56,838 nucleotides of DNA from Bacillota bacterium (GCA_023475165.1 JAMCWA010000061.1:1-56838), one strand, 5' to 3'; positions 17,136 to 26,182 are shown, counted from the first letter of the stretch. The notes: generated from the letters alone by a model not told the origin. Numbers and translations: made by a program.

Positions 17136-17164
17136 ATTATAACATGGATTATTATCCCCGCAAA
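17136..17164 (-). promoter_or_regulatory. Promoter candidate for menG-rex
   Basis: On the minus strand TTTGCG (17164-17159), a 17-base spacer and a perfect TATAAT (17141-17136). The surrounding sequence is AT-rich compared with its neighbours. Confidence 0.6.
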
Positions 17165-17255
17165 GTCTTTTCCTAAAGAACTCCCGCCGGCAGCCAATAG
17201 GCCGGCCACGATGGGTGCTGCCACGGGTTCTGGGGGAGAGACCTCCTCCTGCAAC

Positions 17256-17354
17256 CCCAGGACCTATATCCCGCAGGTCCTGGGCGTACTCAGCCGCGAG
17301 GCGGCACCGAAGGAAAACGAGGCCCCCTATGACGGGGCGGGCACTATGCCCGCC
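17256..17354 (-). terminator. Two hairpins downstream of the ABC permease gene
   Basis: A hairpin GGCGGGCA-CTA-TGCCCGCC (17336-17354) begins four bases after the permease stop. A second with a perfect 10-base stem, CCCAGGACCT...AGGTCCTGGG (17256-17284), lies further on. Neither has a U-tract, so they may be 3'-end stabilisers or weak terminators. The rest of 17121-17357 holds only the menG promoter. Confidence 0.5.
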
Positions 17355-17357
17355 TGC

Positions 17358-18104
17358 CTAGAGGTATTTCCAGGCACAAAGTTTCCGCTCGGCCCATTCC
17401 AGCGCCAGGTAAAGCCCAAAACCCAGGAAACCCATGGCCATGATTCCGGCAAACATCTGGTCATAGGCATATCTGGTCCAGGCATCCAAAAGGTAATAAC
17501 CCAGTCCTTCCTGGCTGGCAATGGTTTCGGAGAAAAAGAGAACGGCAATGGCCGTTCCGGAAGCGATGCGCAGAGATGTCAAGATCTCGGGGAGAGCGGC
17601 CGGCCAGATGACGTGGCGATAGAGATCCCATTTGCCGGCCCCCAAGGAAACCACCGAGTGAATGAGCGCCAGGTTGATTCCCCGGGCCGCATCCCGCGTG
17701 GTGATCAGGATCTGAAAAAAGAGGACCAGGCTGATCAAAAAGATCTTGGCGATATCCCCCAGTCCCAGCAGGATCATGACCACCGGCAAAAAGACGATCT
17801 TGGGGATGGGATAAAGAAGGTAGATTACTGGAGTGAGGAAGCGGTCAAAGGTCTCCTCGCGACCGAGGAAAAGCCCGAGGGGAACCGCCAGGAGGAAGGA
17901 GCCGGCAATGCTCAACACCACCCGATAGGCGCTGATCAAGAAATGGTAGGAAAGCCCTCCGGCTATGGCCTCCAGGAAGGCAACCAGGGCCCGAGCCGGT
18001 CCGGGGAGAGCTGGCACCCGCAAAATCAAGGCCAGGAGTTCCCAGAATACCACCAGGCCGAAAACTCCAACCAGGCGAGCCCGCAGGCCATTTTCCAGGC
18101 GCAA
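17358..18104 (-). CDS. ABC transporter permease (NitT/TauT/SsuC type)
   Basis: This 248-residue inner-membrane permease has six predicted helices and a cytoplasmic loop motif near GAGKWDLYRHVIWPAALPEILTSLRIASG, the EAA-like contact with the ATPase. It belongs to the binding-protein-dependent family that imports nitrate, taurine, sulfonates or thiamine precursors. The start is TTG at 18104, with AGGAGGTG upstream and within six bases of the ATPase stop. It is the third gene of a binding protein-ATPase-permease set lodged between ubiA and menG, which suggests a quinone-related or aromatic substrate, but this is only inference. Confidence 0.88.
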   Translation of the reverse strand: MRLENGLRARLVGVFGLVVFWELLALILRVPALPGPARALVAFLEAIAGGLSYHFLISAYRVVLSIAGSFLLAVPLGLFLGREETFDRFLTPVIYLLYPIPKIVFLPVVMILLGLGDIAKIFLISLVLFFQILITTRDAARGINLALIHSVVSLGAGKWDLYRHVIWPAALPEILTSLRIASGTAIAVLFFSETIASQEGLGYYLLDAWTRYAYDQMFAGIMAMGFLGFGLYLALEWAERKLCAWKYL

Positions 18105-18109
18105 GAAGA

Positions 18110-18904
18110 CTACACCTCCTTACCTTTCAGGTCAGTCTGGGGGAGTCCGGGTCCCGTCCAAGCACCCTGCCCCAAAAGCCCCCTTAGTTCATTGCTCAGT
18201 TGATGGAAAGCGGGGTCTTTTCGAAAACCGATTTGCCCCATACCCGGGTTTTCCAGCACCGCTACCACCCGCCCGGGGCGGGGCGAAAGGACGACGATCT
18301 TTTGACCAAGGAAAACGGCCTCTTCTATGCTGTGGGTGACCAATAGGATGGTGACCCGGTCCCTCTGCCAGATCCCCAACAGGGTATCCTGCAGGTTCTC
18401 CCGGGTCAGGGCGTCCAGGGAAGAAAAGGGTTCATCCATCAGCAGCAGGTCTGGGTAGAGGGCCAGGGAACGCGCGATGCCCACTCGCTGCCGCTGGCCC
18501 CCGCTGAGTTGGGCCGGGAAGTGCTGGCGGTACTCCCAGAGTCCTAGTTCTCGCAGGATCCTCTCACCACGTTCTGCTATTTGTTCTTTGGGCATCCGCC
18601 GGATCTCAAGACCCAGGATAGTATTCTGCCAGACAGTCTTCCAGGGCAGAAGACCATAGTCCTGCAGGATTAGAGCGGTTTGCCGCCGTATGGCACTGGC
18701 CGGGCCGTTGTTGACCAGGGCCTCCCCCGGCGTCGCCGGAATCAAGCCGGCCAGAACGTAAAGAAGGGTCGTCTTACCACAGCCCGACGGCCCGATGAGA
18801 GCCGCGGTTTGGCCGCGTCCAACGCTGAAGGTAACCTCCCGAAGCGCTTCCACGGTGGCGTTTTTCTGATGGTAAACCACCGACAACCCCCGCAGGGCCA
18901 CCAT
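18110..18904 (-). CDS. ABC transporter ATP-binding protein (NitT/TauT/SsuB type)
   Basis: This cytoplasmic ATPase has Walker A GPSGCGKTT, Q-loop LILQDYGLLPW, signature LSGGQRQRVGIARSLA, Walker B LLLMDEPFSSLD and switch VTHSIEEAV. The ABC domain starts at MVALRGLSVVYHQ, so I used ATG at 18904 (264 aa). The frame is open for 78 more codons upstream, with GTG options around 19042, but those residues resemble no ABC domain. It sits between the binding protein and the permease. The 293 bases between it and the binding-protein stop contain nothing else I can identify. Confidence 0.88.
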   Translation of the reverse strand: MVALRGLSVVYHQKNATVEALREVTFSVGRGQTAALIGPSGCGKTTLLYVLAGLIPATPGEALVNNGPASAIRRQTALILQDYGLLPWKTVWQNTILGLEIRRMPKEQIAERGERILRELGLWEYRQHFPAQLSGGQRQRVGIARSLALYPDLLLMDEPFSSLDALTRENLQDTLLGIWQRDRVTILLVTHSIEEAVFLGQKIVVLSPRPGRVVAVLENPGMGQIGFRKDPAFHQLSNELRGLLGQGAWTGPGLPQTDLKGKEV

Positions 18905-19197
18905 GTCACGCGAGAGCTGGCGGCTCTCTTCCTGGTCGCCTCTCCCCCGGGCCAACGGATCGCCACCTGGGGGGCTTGGCCTGCCGCTAGCGTGGCGGGA
19001 GGCCTCTGGTCCGGACTGCCCGACCTGACATAACCCTTTCACCCTACCGTCTTTTCTCGCTTCGCTTATGAACAGCAACGCTGGTTCCCCACCCTGCAGT
19101 ATATCTCTTCCCCGCCGCTGGCTGGCGGCTCGGCCCAAGGCGCTGAGCCGGCAGCCATGGCGAGGGACGGCCAGCCTTCATGCCGTTTCGGCGTCTC

Positions 19198-20157
19198 CTA
19201 TTTCCCCAGGACCCGCTTGTCCACCAATTGATCGTAATTCAGTTTCTGGGAGAGGATCTTCCGTTCCACCATCCATTTGACGACATCCTCGACCCCGGCC
19301 GGAGCTGGTAGCACGGGTTGCGAGAAAACGACTTTCATGCCGTGGTTCTTTGCCGTCAGGAGATCCTTCGGAACACCGGCCTTTTCTACCAGGAGGTCAT
19401 TATAATAGGCAGCTGGGTTCTTCTGCAAGTCACTGACGGCCCGGGAATAGGCCTTCATAACCCTCTGAACGCCTACCAGGTTCTTATCCAGGGTTTCCTT
19501 TCGGAAGAGAATGACGGTCTGGGAAAGGTCCTCCCTGGTATCGTCCACCACTAGGTGCGCCCCTTTTACCTCGGCCATGGCAGCGAAGGGATCTGGGAGG
19601 GTGGCAGCCTTAACCGTTCCCTGTAAGAGAGCTTCCAGGCGCAAGGGGATCTTTGGGATCACCGTCTTCTTAATCTCCTCCGGCTTTAAGCCGCCATTTT
19701 GCAGGAGACGATCCGTAACGTACTCAATAATGCTGTTGGGAGAGAGGGCGATCTCCACATTTCTCAGCTGGTCGATGCTGGTTATCCCGGAGGCGGGAGC
19801 CGAGAGGATGGCGAACCGCCCTTCCTCCGGTTTTACCCCCTGACCCACGGCCACGGCTCGGACCTGAGTTCCGCCCTGGTTCAGCAGAGCCACCGCCAGG
19901 AGATCCCCCAGAGCGCCATCGATCTTTCCTCCAGCCAGGGCACTATCGCGCTCCACAGCACTAGGAAAGGAGACAAATTCTACCTCCACTCCCTCTGCCT
20001 TAAAATAGCCCTTATCCGCCGCCAGCCAGAAGGGAAGGTTATCGATAATCGGGAGCATCCCCAGGCGGACCTTGGCCGGTTTCTCACTGCAGCCGGCCAC
20101 AAAAAAGCTGGAGAGGAGAACTGCCAGTACCAGAAGCCAACTGATCTTTCTTACCAT
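19198..20157 (-). CDS. ABC transporter substrate-binding lipoprotein (NMT1/SsuA-like)
   Basis: This is an extracytoplasmic binding lipoprotein of 319 aa: hydrophobic signal peptide with lipobox VAGC near residue 23, then a type-II periplasmic-binding fold (VRLGMLPIIDNLPFWLAADKGYFKAEGVEVEFV). Members bind sulfonates, nitrate, thiamine precursors or aromatic acids; the fold is also that of the menaquinone enzymes MqnA/MqnD, but the lipoprotein signal and partner genes argue for transport. ATG at 20157 has GGAGGTTC upstream. The gene follows ubiA by 24 bases. The stop is TAGGAGA. Confidence 0.88.
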   Translation of the reverse strand: MVRKISWLLVLAVLLSSFFVAGCSEKPAKVRLGMLPIIDNLPFWLAADKGYFKAEGVEVEFVSFPSAVERDSALAGGKIDGALGDLLAVALLNQGGTQVRAVAVGQGVKPEEGRFAILSAPASGITSIDQLRNVEIALSPNSIIEYVTDRLLQNGGLKPEEIKKTVIPKIPLRLEALLQGTVKAATLPDPFAAMAEVKGAHLVVDDTREDLSQTVILFRKETLDKNLVGVQRVMKAYSRAVSDLQKNPAAYYNDLLVEKAGVPKDLLTAKNHGMKVVFSQPVLPAPAGVEDVVKWMVERKILSQKLNYDQLVDKRVLGK

Positions 20158-20181
20158 TGGAAATGAACCTCCTTGTTTTCA

Positions 20182-21045
20182 TCAGTGCAGAAGGACCGTG
20201 TCCAGAAGGGTAAAGCAGAAGAATAATAAGCTGATGTACCCGTTGACATCAAAAAAGGCCAGGTTGAGGCGCGAGAGATCCCGGGGGGAAATGAGCCGGT
20301 GTTCATAAAAAAGCAAGAGAGCCGTCAACAAAACCCCCGCCAGAAAGTAGATCCCCCGGCCCGACAGGAAAAAGAACCAGAGGAACAACAAGACTGTCAC
20401 GGTATGCATCGCTGCCGAAATCCGCAGCGCCCCAACCAAACCGAAGCGAACCGGGATGGAATACAGCCCCTCCCGCCGGTCAAAATCCAAGTCCTGCAGG
20501 GCATAGATGATGTCGAAGGCGGCGATCCACAAACCAACCGCCAATCCCAAGATATAGGCCGCCGGATCGGCCCGCCCGGTAACAGCAAGCCAACCGCCGA
20601 AGGGGGCGTAAAATTCAGCCAGTCCCAAAACCAGATGGCTCGTCCAAGTCAGGCGCTTGGTGTAAGGATAAACAACAATGGTCACCAGAGCCAAAGGGAG
20701 GAGGCGAAAGGTCAAGGGGTTTAGTTCCCAGGCGGCCAGCGCGAAGACTACCAGCGAAAGAAGTGTAAAAAGCAGCACCTCGCTGACGGAGATGAGACCC
20801 TGCGGTAGGGGCCTGTTGGCCGTTCGGGGATTCCTGGCGTCGATGGCCCAATCAATAAGACGATTGAGGGCCATGGCGGCGCTGCGGGCTCCAAACATGG
20901 CTACAGTGACCCAAAAAAGGACCCTTCCCTCCGGCCATCCCCGGGCTGCCAGGAAGCTGCCGGCATAGGCAAAGGGCAAGGCAAAAACGGTATGTTCATA
21001 CTTGATCAATTCCCCAAAGGTTTTTACCCTGGATAGCCCCACCAT
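20182..21045 (-). CDS. UbiA-family prenyltransferase (menaquinone synthesis, MqnP-like)
   Basis: This integral membrane prenyltransferase (~287 aa) attaches a polyprenyl chain to an aromatic quinone precursor. Both diphosphate-binding Asp motifs are visible: NRLIDWAIDARNPRTANRPL and, in the second half, LQDLDFDRREGLYSIP. Eight or so transmembrane helices follow. With UbiD next to it and MenG downstream, it most likely acts on the naphthoate of the futalosine pathway (MqnP), though 4-hydroxybenzoate-type activity cannot be excluded. ATG at 21045 is chosen because the open frame upstream runs into repeat R7; the ribosome-binding site (GGGGG) is rather far. Confidence 0.88.
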   Translation of the reverse strand: MVGLSRVKTFGELIKYEHTVFALPFAYAGSFLAARGWPEGRVLFWVTVAMFGARSAAMALNRLIDWAIDARNPRTANRPLPQGLISVSEVLLFTLLSLVVFALAAWELNPLTFRLLPLALVTIVVYPYTKRLTWTSHLVLGLAEFYAPFGGWLAVTGRADPAAYILGLAVGLWIAAFDIIYALQDLDFDRREGLYSIPVRFGLVGALRISAAMHTVTVLLFLWFFFLSGRGIYFLAGVLLTALLLFYEHRLISPRDLSRLNLAFFDVNGYISLLFFCFTLLDTVLLH

Positions 21046-21089
21046 GAAAAAAATCCAATACCCCCTTCCCGCCGGAACTCCCTCTCCCA

Positions 21090-21491
21090 AGAGACCGCTG
21101 AAAAACCCCCATCTGCGTTGGCGCAATCCGCTGAAAAACTTCCCCAAAAATGGGGCGTAACTGTAGCGGATTGTGGCGCAATCGCCAGGAGAAGTTCTCC
21201 GAAAATGTTGCGTAACTATAGGTGATTGTGGCGCAGCCGGCCCGCAACAGGTGGCCGTGTCAAAAGGGGTGTGGGCCATGGCCAATTGTGGCGCTCCGGC
21301 GGCGCCTCGCTCAACGTACCTCTTAGTACGCCTCGCTTTGGAGCCTTGTCTCCTTGGCATCTGGGCGGATTTGAGGTCTTGGCCTTACGATTGGGCTAAA
21401 GCCGCCAGAAGCACGATCTGTCAAGCGCAGCACACGCTGGCTTCACTCGGGCGGTTTGCCGCTCAAATCGCAGTTCGTCAGCATTCTCTTA
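21090..21491. repeat. Repeat R7 (module A with two tandem diverged D palindromes)
   Basis: It occupies the 443-base ubiD-ubiA gap. It begins GAGACCGCTGAAAAACCCCC and contains two tandem D-type palindromes: CAATCCGC (21124-21131) with GCGGATTG (21166-21173), and CAATCGCC (21179-21186) with GGTGATTG (21221-21228, one G-T pair). The A core CTCAACGTACC...AGTACGCCTCGC follows, then the segment shared with R5, and the right end GCAGTTCGTCAGCATTCTCTTA at the ubiD stop (TAA). Confidence 0.85.
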
Positions 21492-22937
21492 GAGCCGTAT
21501 CCCGTATTCCTGCCAGCGCCGGGTAACTAGCTGGCTGACCTCTCTGGACATTTTGACCTCACCCGGCCATTCCCTGGGGTGACCTTCCTCCGGCCATTTT
21601 CTGGTGGCGTCAATCCCCATCTTTGACCCCAATAGTGGAGCCGGAGAGGAATGGTCGAGAACGTCCAGGGGTCCGGAAACAATGGTAACATCCCGAGCGG
21701 CATCAATGTTGGCGAAGACCCGCCACCAGACCTCCCTGGAATCATGGACATTGACGTCTTCGTCCACCACGACGACCAGCTTTGTGTACATCATTTGGCC
21801 CAGTCCCCAGACGGCACTCATCACCTTTTTCGCCTGCCCCGGGAAGCTCTTCCTGATGGATAGTACAACGCAGTTATGAAATACCCCTTCCGCCGGGAAA
21901 TCCATATCCACCACCTCAGGTAGCTGCAGGCGAAGCAGAGGCAGAAAGATCCGTTCGGTGGCCTTTCCCAAAAACAGGTCCTCCATGGGCGGTTTCCCGA
22001 CGATGGTGGCCGGATAGACGGGATCCTTCCGGTGGGTGATGGCCGTCAGGTGAAAAACGGGGTAATCATCGGCCAAGGAATAAAAGCCGGTGTGGTCCCC
22101 AAAAGGACCCTCCCGGCGTAACTCCCCGGGCTCCACATACCCTTCCAGGACAAATTCGGCTTGGGCGGGGACTTCCAGATCCACAGTCTTGGCTTTGACC
22201 ACCTCCACCGCCGCCCGTCGTAAGAAACCGGCAAAGGTCAGCTCATCTACGTCACCGGGCAAGGGCGCCGTAGCGGCATAGATGGTGGCCGGGTCGGCCC
22301 CCAAGGCCACCGCTACCTCCAGACGTTCTCCCCTTTGCTTGGCCTTAGCCAGGTGTCTGGCCCCATCCTTATGGATATGCCAATGCATCCCGGTAGTCCT
22401 TTCGTCATAGACCTGCATCCGGTACAGGCCCAGGTTCGACTTGCCTGTATCGGGGTCTCTGGTCACCACCAGAGGCAAGGTAATAAACGGGCCGCCGTCC
22501 AGGGGCCAGCTCTTGATAATGGGAAGATCCCGCAAGTTGGGGTGTTCTGTTTCTATCACCTCCTGGCAAGGGGCGGATCGCACTCGCCTTGGCTGAAAGG
22601 AGGCCAGCTCCGCCAGTCTGGGCAGTACCCTGATCTTATCCAGGAGGCCGCCTACCTCCGGCGGTCTCAAGAGGTCCTCCAGCCGGCGAGCGATATCCTC
22701 CAGGTCCTCGACCCCCAGGGCCAATTTCATCCGCTCTAAAGTACCAAAGAGGTTGATGACCAGGGGAAAGCGGGAGCCCTTCACCCTCTCAAAAAACAGG
22801 GTCGGACCGCCCGCCTTCATCACCCGATCAGTGATCTCCGCAATCTCCAACTCCGGGTCCACGGGGGCAACTATCCGCTTCAAAAGGCCCCGTTCTTCCA
22901 GAACCCGGAGGAACTCGGACAGGTTTTGGAAAGCCAT
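21489..22937 (-). CDS. UbiD-family prenylated-FMN-dependent decarboxylase (MqnL-like)
   Basis: This 482-residue UbiD-type decarboxylase probably removes the carboxyl group from prenylated naphthoate in menaquinone synthesis. The Mn/prFMN-binding region appears as MQVYDERTTGMHWHIHKDGARHL, the catalytic Glu/Asp region as REGPFGDHTGFYS, and the C-terminal part as GSKMGIDATRKW. It needs prenyl-FMN made by a UbiX-type enzyme, which is not in this window. ATG at 22937 has GGGGGAAAG directly upstream; an earlier in-frame start at 22991 is unlikely. It is upstream of ubiA. Confidence 0.9.
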   Translation of the reverse strand: MAFQNLSEFLRVLEERGLLKRIVAPVDPELEIAEITDRVMKAGGPTLFFERVKGSRFPLVINLFGTLERMKLALGVEDLEDIARRLEDLLRPPEVGGLLDKIRVLPRLAELASFQPRRVRSAPCQEVIETEHPNLRDLPIIKSWPLDGGPFITLPLVVTRDPDTGKSNLGLYRMQVYDERTTGMHWHIHKDGARHLAKAKQRGERLEVAVALGADPATIYAATAPLPGDVDELTFAGFLRRAAVEVVKAKTVDLEVPAQAEFVLEGYVEPGELRREGPFGDHTGFYSLADDYPVFHLTAITHRKDPVYPATIVGKPPMEDLFLGKATERIFLPLLRLQLPEVVDMDFPAEGVFHNCVVLSIRKSFPGQAKKVMSAVWGLGQMMYTKLVVVVDEDVNVHDSREVWWRVFANIDAARDVTIVSGPLDVLDHSSPAPLLGSKMGIDATRKWPEEGHPREWPGEVKMSREVSQLVTRRWQEYGIRL

Positions 22938-23097
22938 ACTTTCCCCCAAGATAAAAGATGACAGCCGGCAATGTTGCTGGTTTGCGCCCACCTAGTTGAA
23001 ATCCTGGCCCTGACTGCCGGTCGCCAGTGATCCCCGGCCGACCTCAAGGACGCTGAGCGGATTGGCTTGCCCCCCCTCATCGGTGCCCAGCCAAGGT

Positions 23098-23712
23098 TTA
23101 AGCCCTATCCACCATGGGACCGCCTTCCGACCCAGCGAAGAAATAACGCCGCACTCCTTCGGCGAATCCCTCCGCCACCAGTTGCTGGAAAGAGGGATCT
23201 TTCAGAAGGGTCCGTTCGTGCGGGTTGGTATGAAACAGGATCTCCGTCAGAGAGGCCGGACAGCGCGTATCCCAGAGGACCTTCAATCTCTTCCAATGGT
23301 TCTTAACTCCGCGATCCCTCACCTCTGGATAGACGGATCTGGTCTTGGTCAAGACGGCATAGTGTATGGTTTCCGCCAAGCGCCGCTCGTCCTCAGTGGC
23401 ATAAAAGGTCCAGGAACCCCCCTGCGTCGGGTCGATGGGCTGTCCAGTGGCGTCGGAGTGCAAGGAAACAAAGGCCTGGCACTCCAGTTGGTTTGCCAGA
23501 TCTACCTCCCTCTGCAGATCGGAAGGGGCCCGCCTTCCGTCCCGGCTGAGATAAACCTCGAACCTGTCATCATGATCCAGGATTTCCTTGACCCTCCAGG
23601 CGATGTCAAACATGTTCTCGCCTTCGTTATAGACCTCCTGTCCCACTTCATCCCGGATGACATTCCCATATTGGACGGAGGGGTTAATCATGACTCTGAT
23701 CTTCTTTCCCAT
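23098..23712 (-). CDS. N-acetylmuramoyl-L-alanine amidase-like protein (variant Amidase_3)
   Basis: This 204-residue protein resembles Amidase_3 peptidoglycan amidases: NEGENMFDIAWRV (metal-ligand Glu), FVSLHSDA (metal-ligand His) and LTEILFHTNPHERTLL (catalytic Glu). The usual first zinc-ligand motif DPGHGG is replaced by INPSVQYGNVI at the N-terminus, so one His ligand is missing. I recall related clostridial proteins with NPS/SPS-Q-N starts, so this may be a genuine subfamily. There is no signal peptide, suggesting a spore-related or cytoplasmic location. ATG at 23712 has GGGAGAGG upstream. It precedes ubiD by 160 bases. Confidence 0.75.
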   Translation of the reverse strand: MGKKIRVMINPSVQYGNVIRDEVGQEVYNEGENMFDIAWRVKEILDHDDRFEVYLSRDGRRAPSDLQREVDLANQLECQAFVSLHSDATGQPIDPTQGGSWTFYATEDERRLAETIHYAVLTKTRSVYPEVRDRGVKNHWKRLKVLWDTRCPASLTEILFHTNPHERTLLKDPSFQQLVAEGFAEGVRRYFFAGSEGGPMVDRA

Positions 23713-23747
23713 GAGATCCTCTCCCTTTGACGGCCTTCCTTTTCCAT

Positions 23748-23938
23748 GGAGACACCCGAAAAACACCCATCTGCGTGGGCGCAATCCGTTTGAAGAACTT
23801 TCCCTAAAAATGGTATGTGACTGTGGCGGGTTGTGGCCCGCCTGTTGCTCCTAGCATCTGGGTATTCTGAGCGGCCCGGCCCTGGTAGTGTCTCGGGCGG
23901 GATTGCCCGTCAAACCGCGGTTTCCGAGCAGTCTCCTA
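23748..23938. repeat. Repeat R8 (shortened module A with D)
   Basis: GGAGACACCCGAAAAACACCCATCTGCG is followed by a D-type palindrome, CAATCCG (23782-23788) with CGGGTTG (23827-23833, one T-G pair). The A core is short (GTTGCTCCTAGCATCTGGG), and the right end CCGCGGTTTCCGAGCAGTCTCCTA ends in the sucD stop codon. Confidence 0.8.
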
Positions 23939-24823
23939 GCCCTCCGCCTTCCAGCCCTTATCCTCCAACTGCTTCACCAGTTGAGCCACCTCCCAGGGAA
24001 CCTCGGCCACGGCCGCCCCGCCGGCCTTCAGGGCCGTCACCTTGCTCTCGAAGGTCCCTTTGCCCCGTTCGATAATGGCCCCGGCATGGCCCATCCGTTT
24101 CCCAGGCGGAGCGCTCTTCCCGGCCAGATAAGCCACCACCGGCTTGCTCATCCCCTTGATGTACTCCGCCGCCTCTTCCTCCGCCGTCCCGCCGATCTCT
24201 CCGACCAGGACGATGGCCTTGGTATCGGGATCCTGCTCAAACCGTTTCAGGACATCCATGAAAGTCAGCCCCACTACCCGGTCTCCGCCCAGCCCAATCA
24301 CGGTGGACTGCCCTAACCCGGCCACAGTCAGACCGGCCGCCACTTCATAGCTGAGGGTACCGCTCCGCGCCGCAATTCCTACTGGCCCAGGGACGTAATT
24401 GGTATTGGGCATAATTCCCATCTTGGACTTTCCGGGCGAGATGATCCCAAAGGTGTTGGGGCCAATCACCGTAACGTTCCGCTCCCTGGCCTGGGCCATG
24501 ATCTCCATGGCATCATGCACCGGAATATGCTCCGGAATCAGGACCAGCACCTTAATCCCGTTATCCATGGCCTCAAAGGCGGCGTCCTTCACAAATGGCG
24601 CCGGTACAAAGATGATGGAGGCATTGACCCCATGTTTGGCCGCCGCCTCAGACACGGTATCGTAGACAGGCACCCCGTGGACGACCTGTCCAGCTTTACC
24701 CGGCGAAACCCCGGCTACAACGCGCGTCCCGTATTCCAACATTTGTCTGGTGTGAAAGCTTCCCTGGTTCCCCGTTATCCCCTGGACCACGACCTTGGTC
24801 TTTTCGTCAATTACGATTGCCAA
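23936..24823 (-). CDS. sucD: Succinyl-CoA synthetase alpha subunit
   Basis: The alpha subunit (295 aa) carries the CoA-binding Rossmann domain (VVVQGITGNQGSFHTRQM) and the phosphorylated active-site His in GHAGAIIERGKGT near residue 246. With SucC it interconverts succinyl-CoA and succinate with ATP or GTP formation. TTG at 24823 is preceded by GGGGAGG with good spacing. It follows sucC, and the block fumarase-malic enzyme-sucC-sucD suggests a C4-dicarboxylate segment. Other acyl-CoA synthetases (ADP-forming) share the fold, but the length and split subunits fit SucD. The stop is the edge of repeat R8. Confidence 0.93.
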   Translation of the reverse strand: MAIVIDEKTKVVVQGITGNQGSFHTRQMLEYGTRVVAGVSPGKAGQVVHGVPVYDTVSEAAAKHGVNASIIFVPAPFVKDAAFEAMDNGIKVLVLIPEHIPVHDAMEIMAQARERNVTVIGPNTFGIISPGKSKMGIMPNTNYVPGPVGIAARSGTLSYEVAAGLTVAGLGQSTVIGLGGDRVVGLTFMDVLKRFEQDPDTKAIVLVGEIGGTAEEEAAEYIKGMSKPVVAYLAGKSAPPGKRMGHAGAIIERGKGTFESKVTALKAGGAAVAEVPWEVAQLVKQLEDKGWKAEG

Positions 24824-24884
24824 GGGCCTGCGCCTCCCCTCTAGCCGCCGCCACCACCGCCCTGGCTGCCTATCGCTCCATGGA

Positions 24885-25940
24885 TTAGGCAGCCAGGCCG
24901 TTTTCCCGCAGAATCTCCAAACCCTCTACCTCATTAGTTCCTACCAGGCGTATAACCAGGGGCACCGGAATTCCCCGCATCGTTTTCACCTGCACGACGG
25001 CCCGCGCTACGTCATCACAGCGGGTGATACCACCAAAGATATTGATAAGCATGGCCTTGGGCTTTTTCATCAGCAGAACTTCAATGGCCTGAGCGGTAGG
25101 TTCCACCCCCGCCCCACCTCCGGCGTCGAGGAAGTTGGCTGGCCTCCCGCCATAACGCTGCAAGACATCCAGGGTGGCCATGGTGATGCCGGCACCGTTG
25201 GCCATGACGGCTATGTCTCCTTCCAGTTCGACATAGGCTAACCCCAAGGCCTTGATCTTCTTCTCCAGCTCTGTCCCTTCTTCTACCAGAGGCAAATCCC
25301 GATGCCGGTAGAGGGCGTCATCATCTACGTTCAAGCGGGCATCGGCAGCAATAACCCGCTCACCGCTTATCACCAGGGGATTTATTTCCACCAGTTCCGC
25401 ATCATAGTTGCGGAAAACCCGGTACAGCCTGGTCAGGGTATCTGCTACCTGGCGCGCTATCTCCCCAGCAAGCTCCAGACGCCGGGCCACTTCACGGCCC
25501 ACATAGGGATAAAGCCCCAGCCTGATATCGATCCTCCGTTTGATGATCTGCCTTTCTGGGACATCCTCAATGTTCATCCCCCCCTGGTTCGAGGCAATGA
25601 CCAGGGGTTCCTTGGCCGCCTTATCCACCGTGATCCCAAGATAAAGCTCCCTTTCGATCTTCAATTTCTCCTCTACCAGGACCTGCTCTACCCGGAAGCC
25701 GCGAATTTCTGTCCCCAACAGCCTGGCCGCCGCCTCCCGAGCCTCGACCGGCGTGGCGGCAAAGGCAATCCCGCCCGCCTTTCCCCGCGCTCCCGCCAGG
25801 ACCTGCGACTTGATGGCGACCTCACCAATCTCGCGGGCAATGGCTTCGGCTTCCTCCGGCGTCCTGGCCACCCTTCCTTTGGGGACAGGAAGCCCGTTTC
25901 TGGCAAACACGTCTTTGGCCAAGTATTCGTATAGCTTCAT
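24885..25940 (-). CDS. sucC: Succinyl-CoA synthetase beta subunit
   Basis: The beta subunit (351 aa, slightly shorter than the usual ~385) has an N-terminal ATP-grasp domain with AIKSQVLAGARGKAGGI and ELVEINPLVI, and a C-terminal domain with NGAGITMATLDVL and NIFGGITRCDDVA. It binds nucleotide and pairs with SucD, 61 bases downstream. ATG at 25940 (MKLYEYLAKDVF) has GGGGAAGGGGG upstream; the 50 extra upstream codons are not conserved-looking. The 369-base gap upstream to malic enzyme contains a terminator (26183-26202) and a possible but unclear promoter. Confidence 0.93.
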   Translation of the reverse strand: MKLYEYLAKDVFARNGLPVPKGRVARTPEEAEAIAREIGEVAIKSQVLAGARGKAGGIAFAATPVEAREAAARLLGTEIRGFRVEQVLVEEKLKIERELYLGITVDKAAKEPLVIASNQGGMNIEDVPERQIIKRRIDIRLGLYPYVGREVARRLELAGEIARQVADTLTRLYRVFRNYDAELVEINPLVISGERVIAADARLNVDDDALYRHRDLPLVEEGTELEKKIKALGLAYVELEGDIAVMANGAGITMATLDVLQRYGGRPANFLDAGGGAGVEPTAQAIEVLLMKKPKAMLINIFGGITRCDDVARAVVQVKTMRGIPVPLVIRLVGTNEVEGLEILRENGLAA

Positions 25941-26182
25941 CCAAATCCCCCTTCCCCTACCACAAACGAAACTTCTGGGTCTTGGCCACAGGCAGGCCTT
26001 GAACCCCCTAACATCATGCGGAGAATGACGTGCCGGGAAAGATCTGCCAACTACCCGGTCACCGGCAATCTTATCGCTAGTTTTGGACAATCCTCCAAAA
26101 GTATTCTACAAAGGATGCCCTTTTCCTCCCTGCTTGGGAGAGTATCCCCTTTTTTCTCTCACCACTTGACAGCAAGAAAAGA

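Noticed and set aside
17211..18203. A 330-codon plus-strand open frame
   Set aside because: It is antisense to the ABC permease with clear family motifs, and its sequence is low-complexity Gln/Gly-rich as expected of a shadow frame.
21046..21360. N-terminal extension of UbiA by 105 codons
   Set aside because: The extension is encoded by repeat R7, including its palindromes, and UbiA homology begins at the ATG at 21045.
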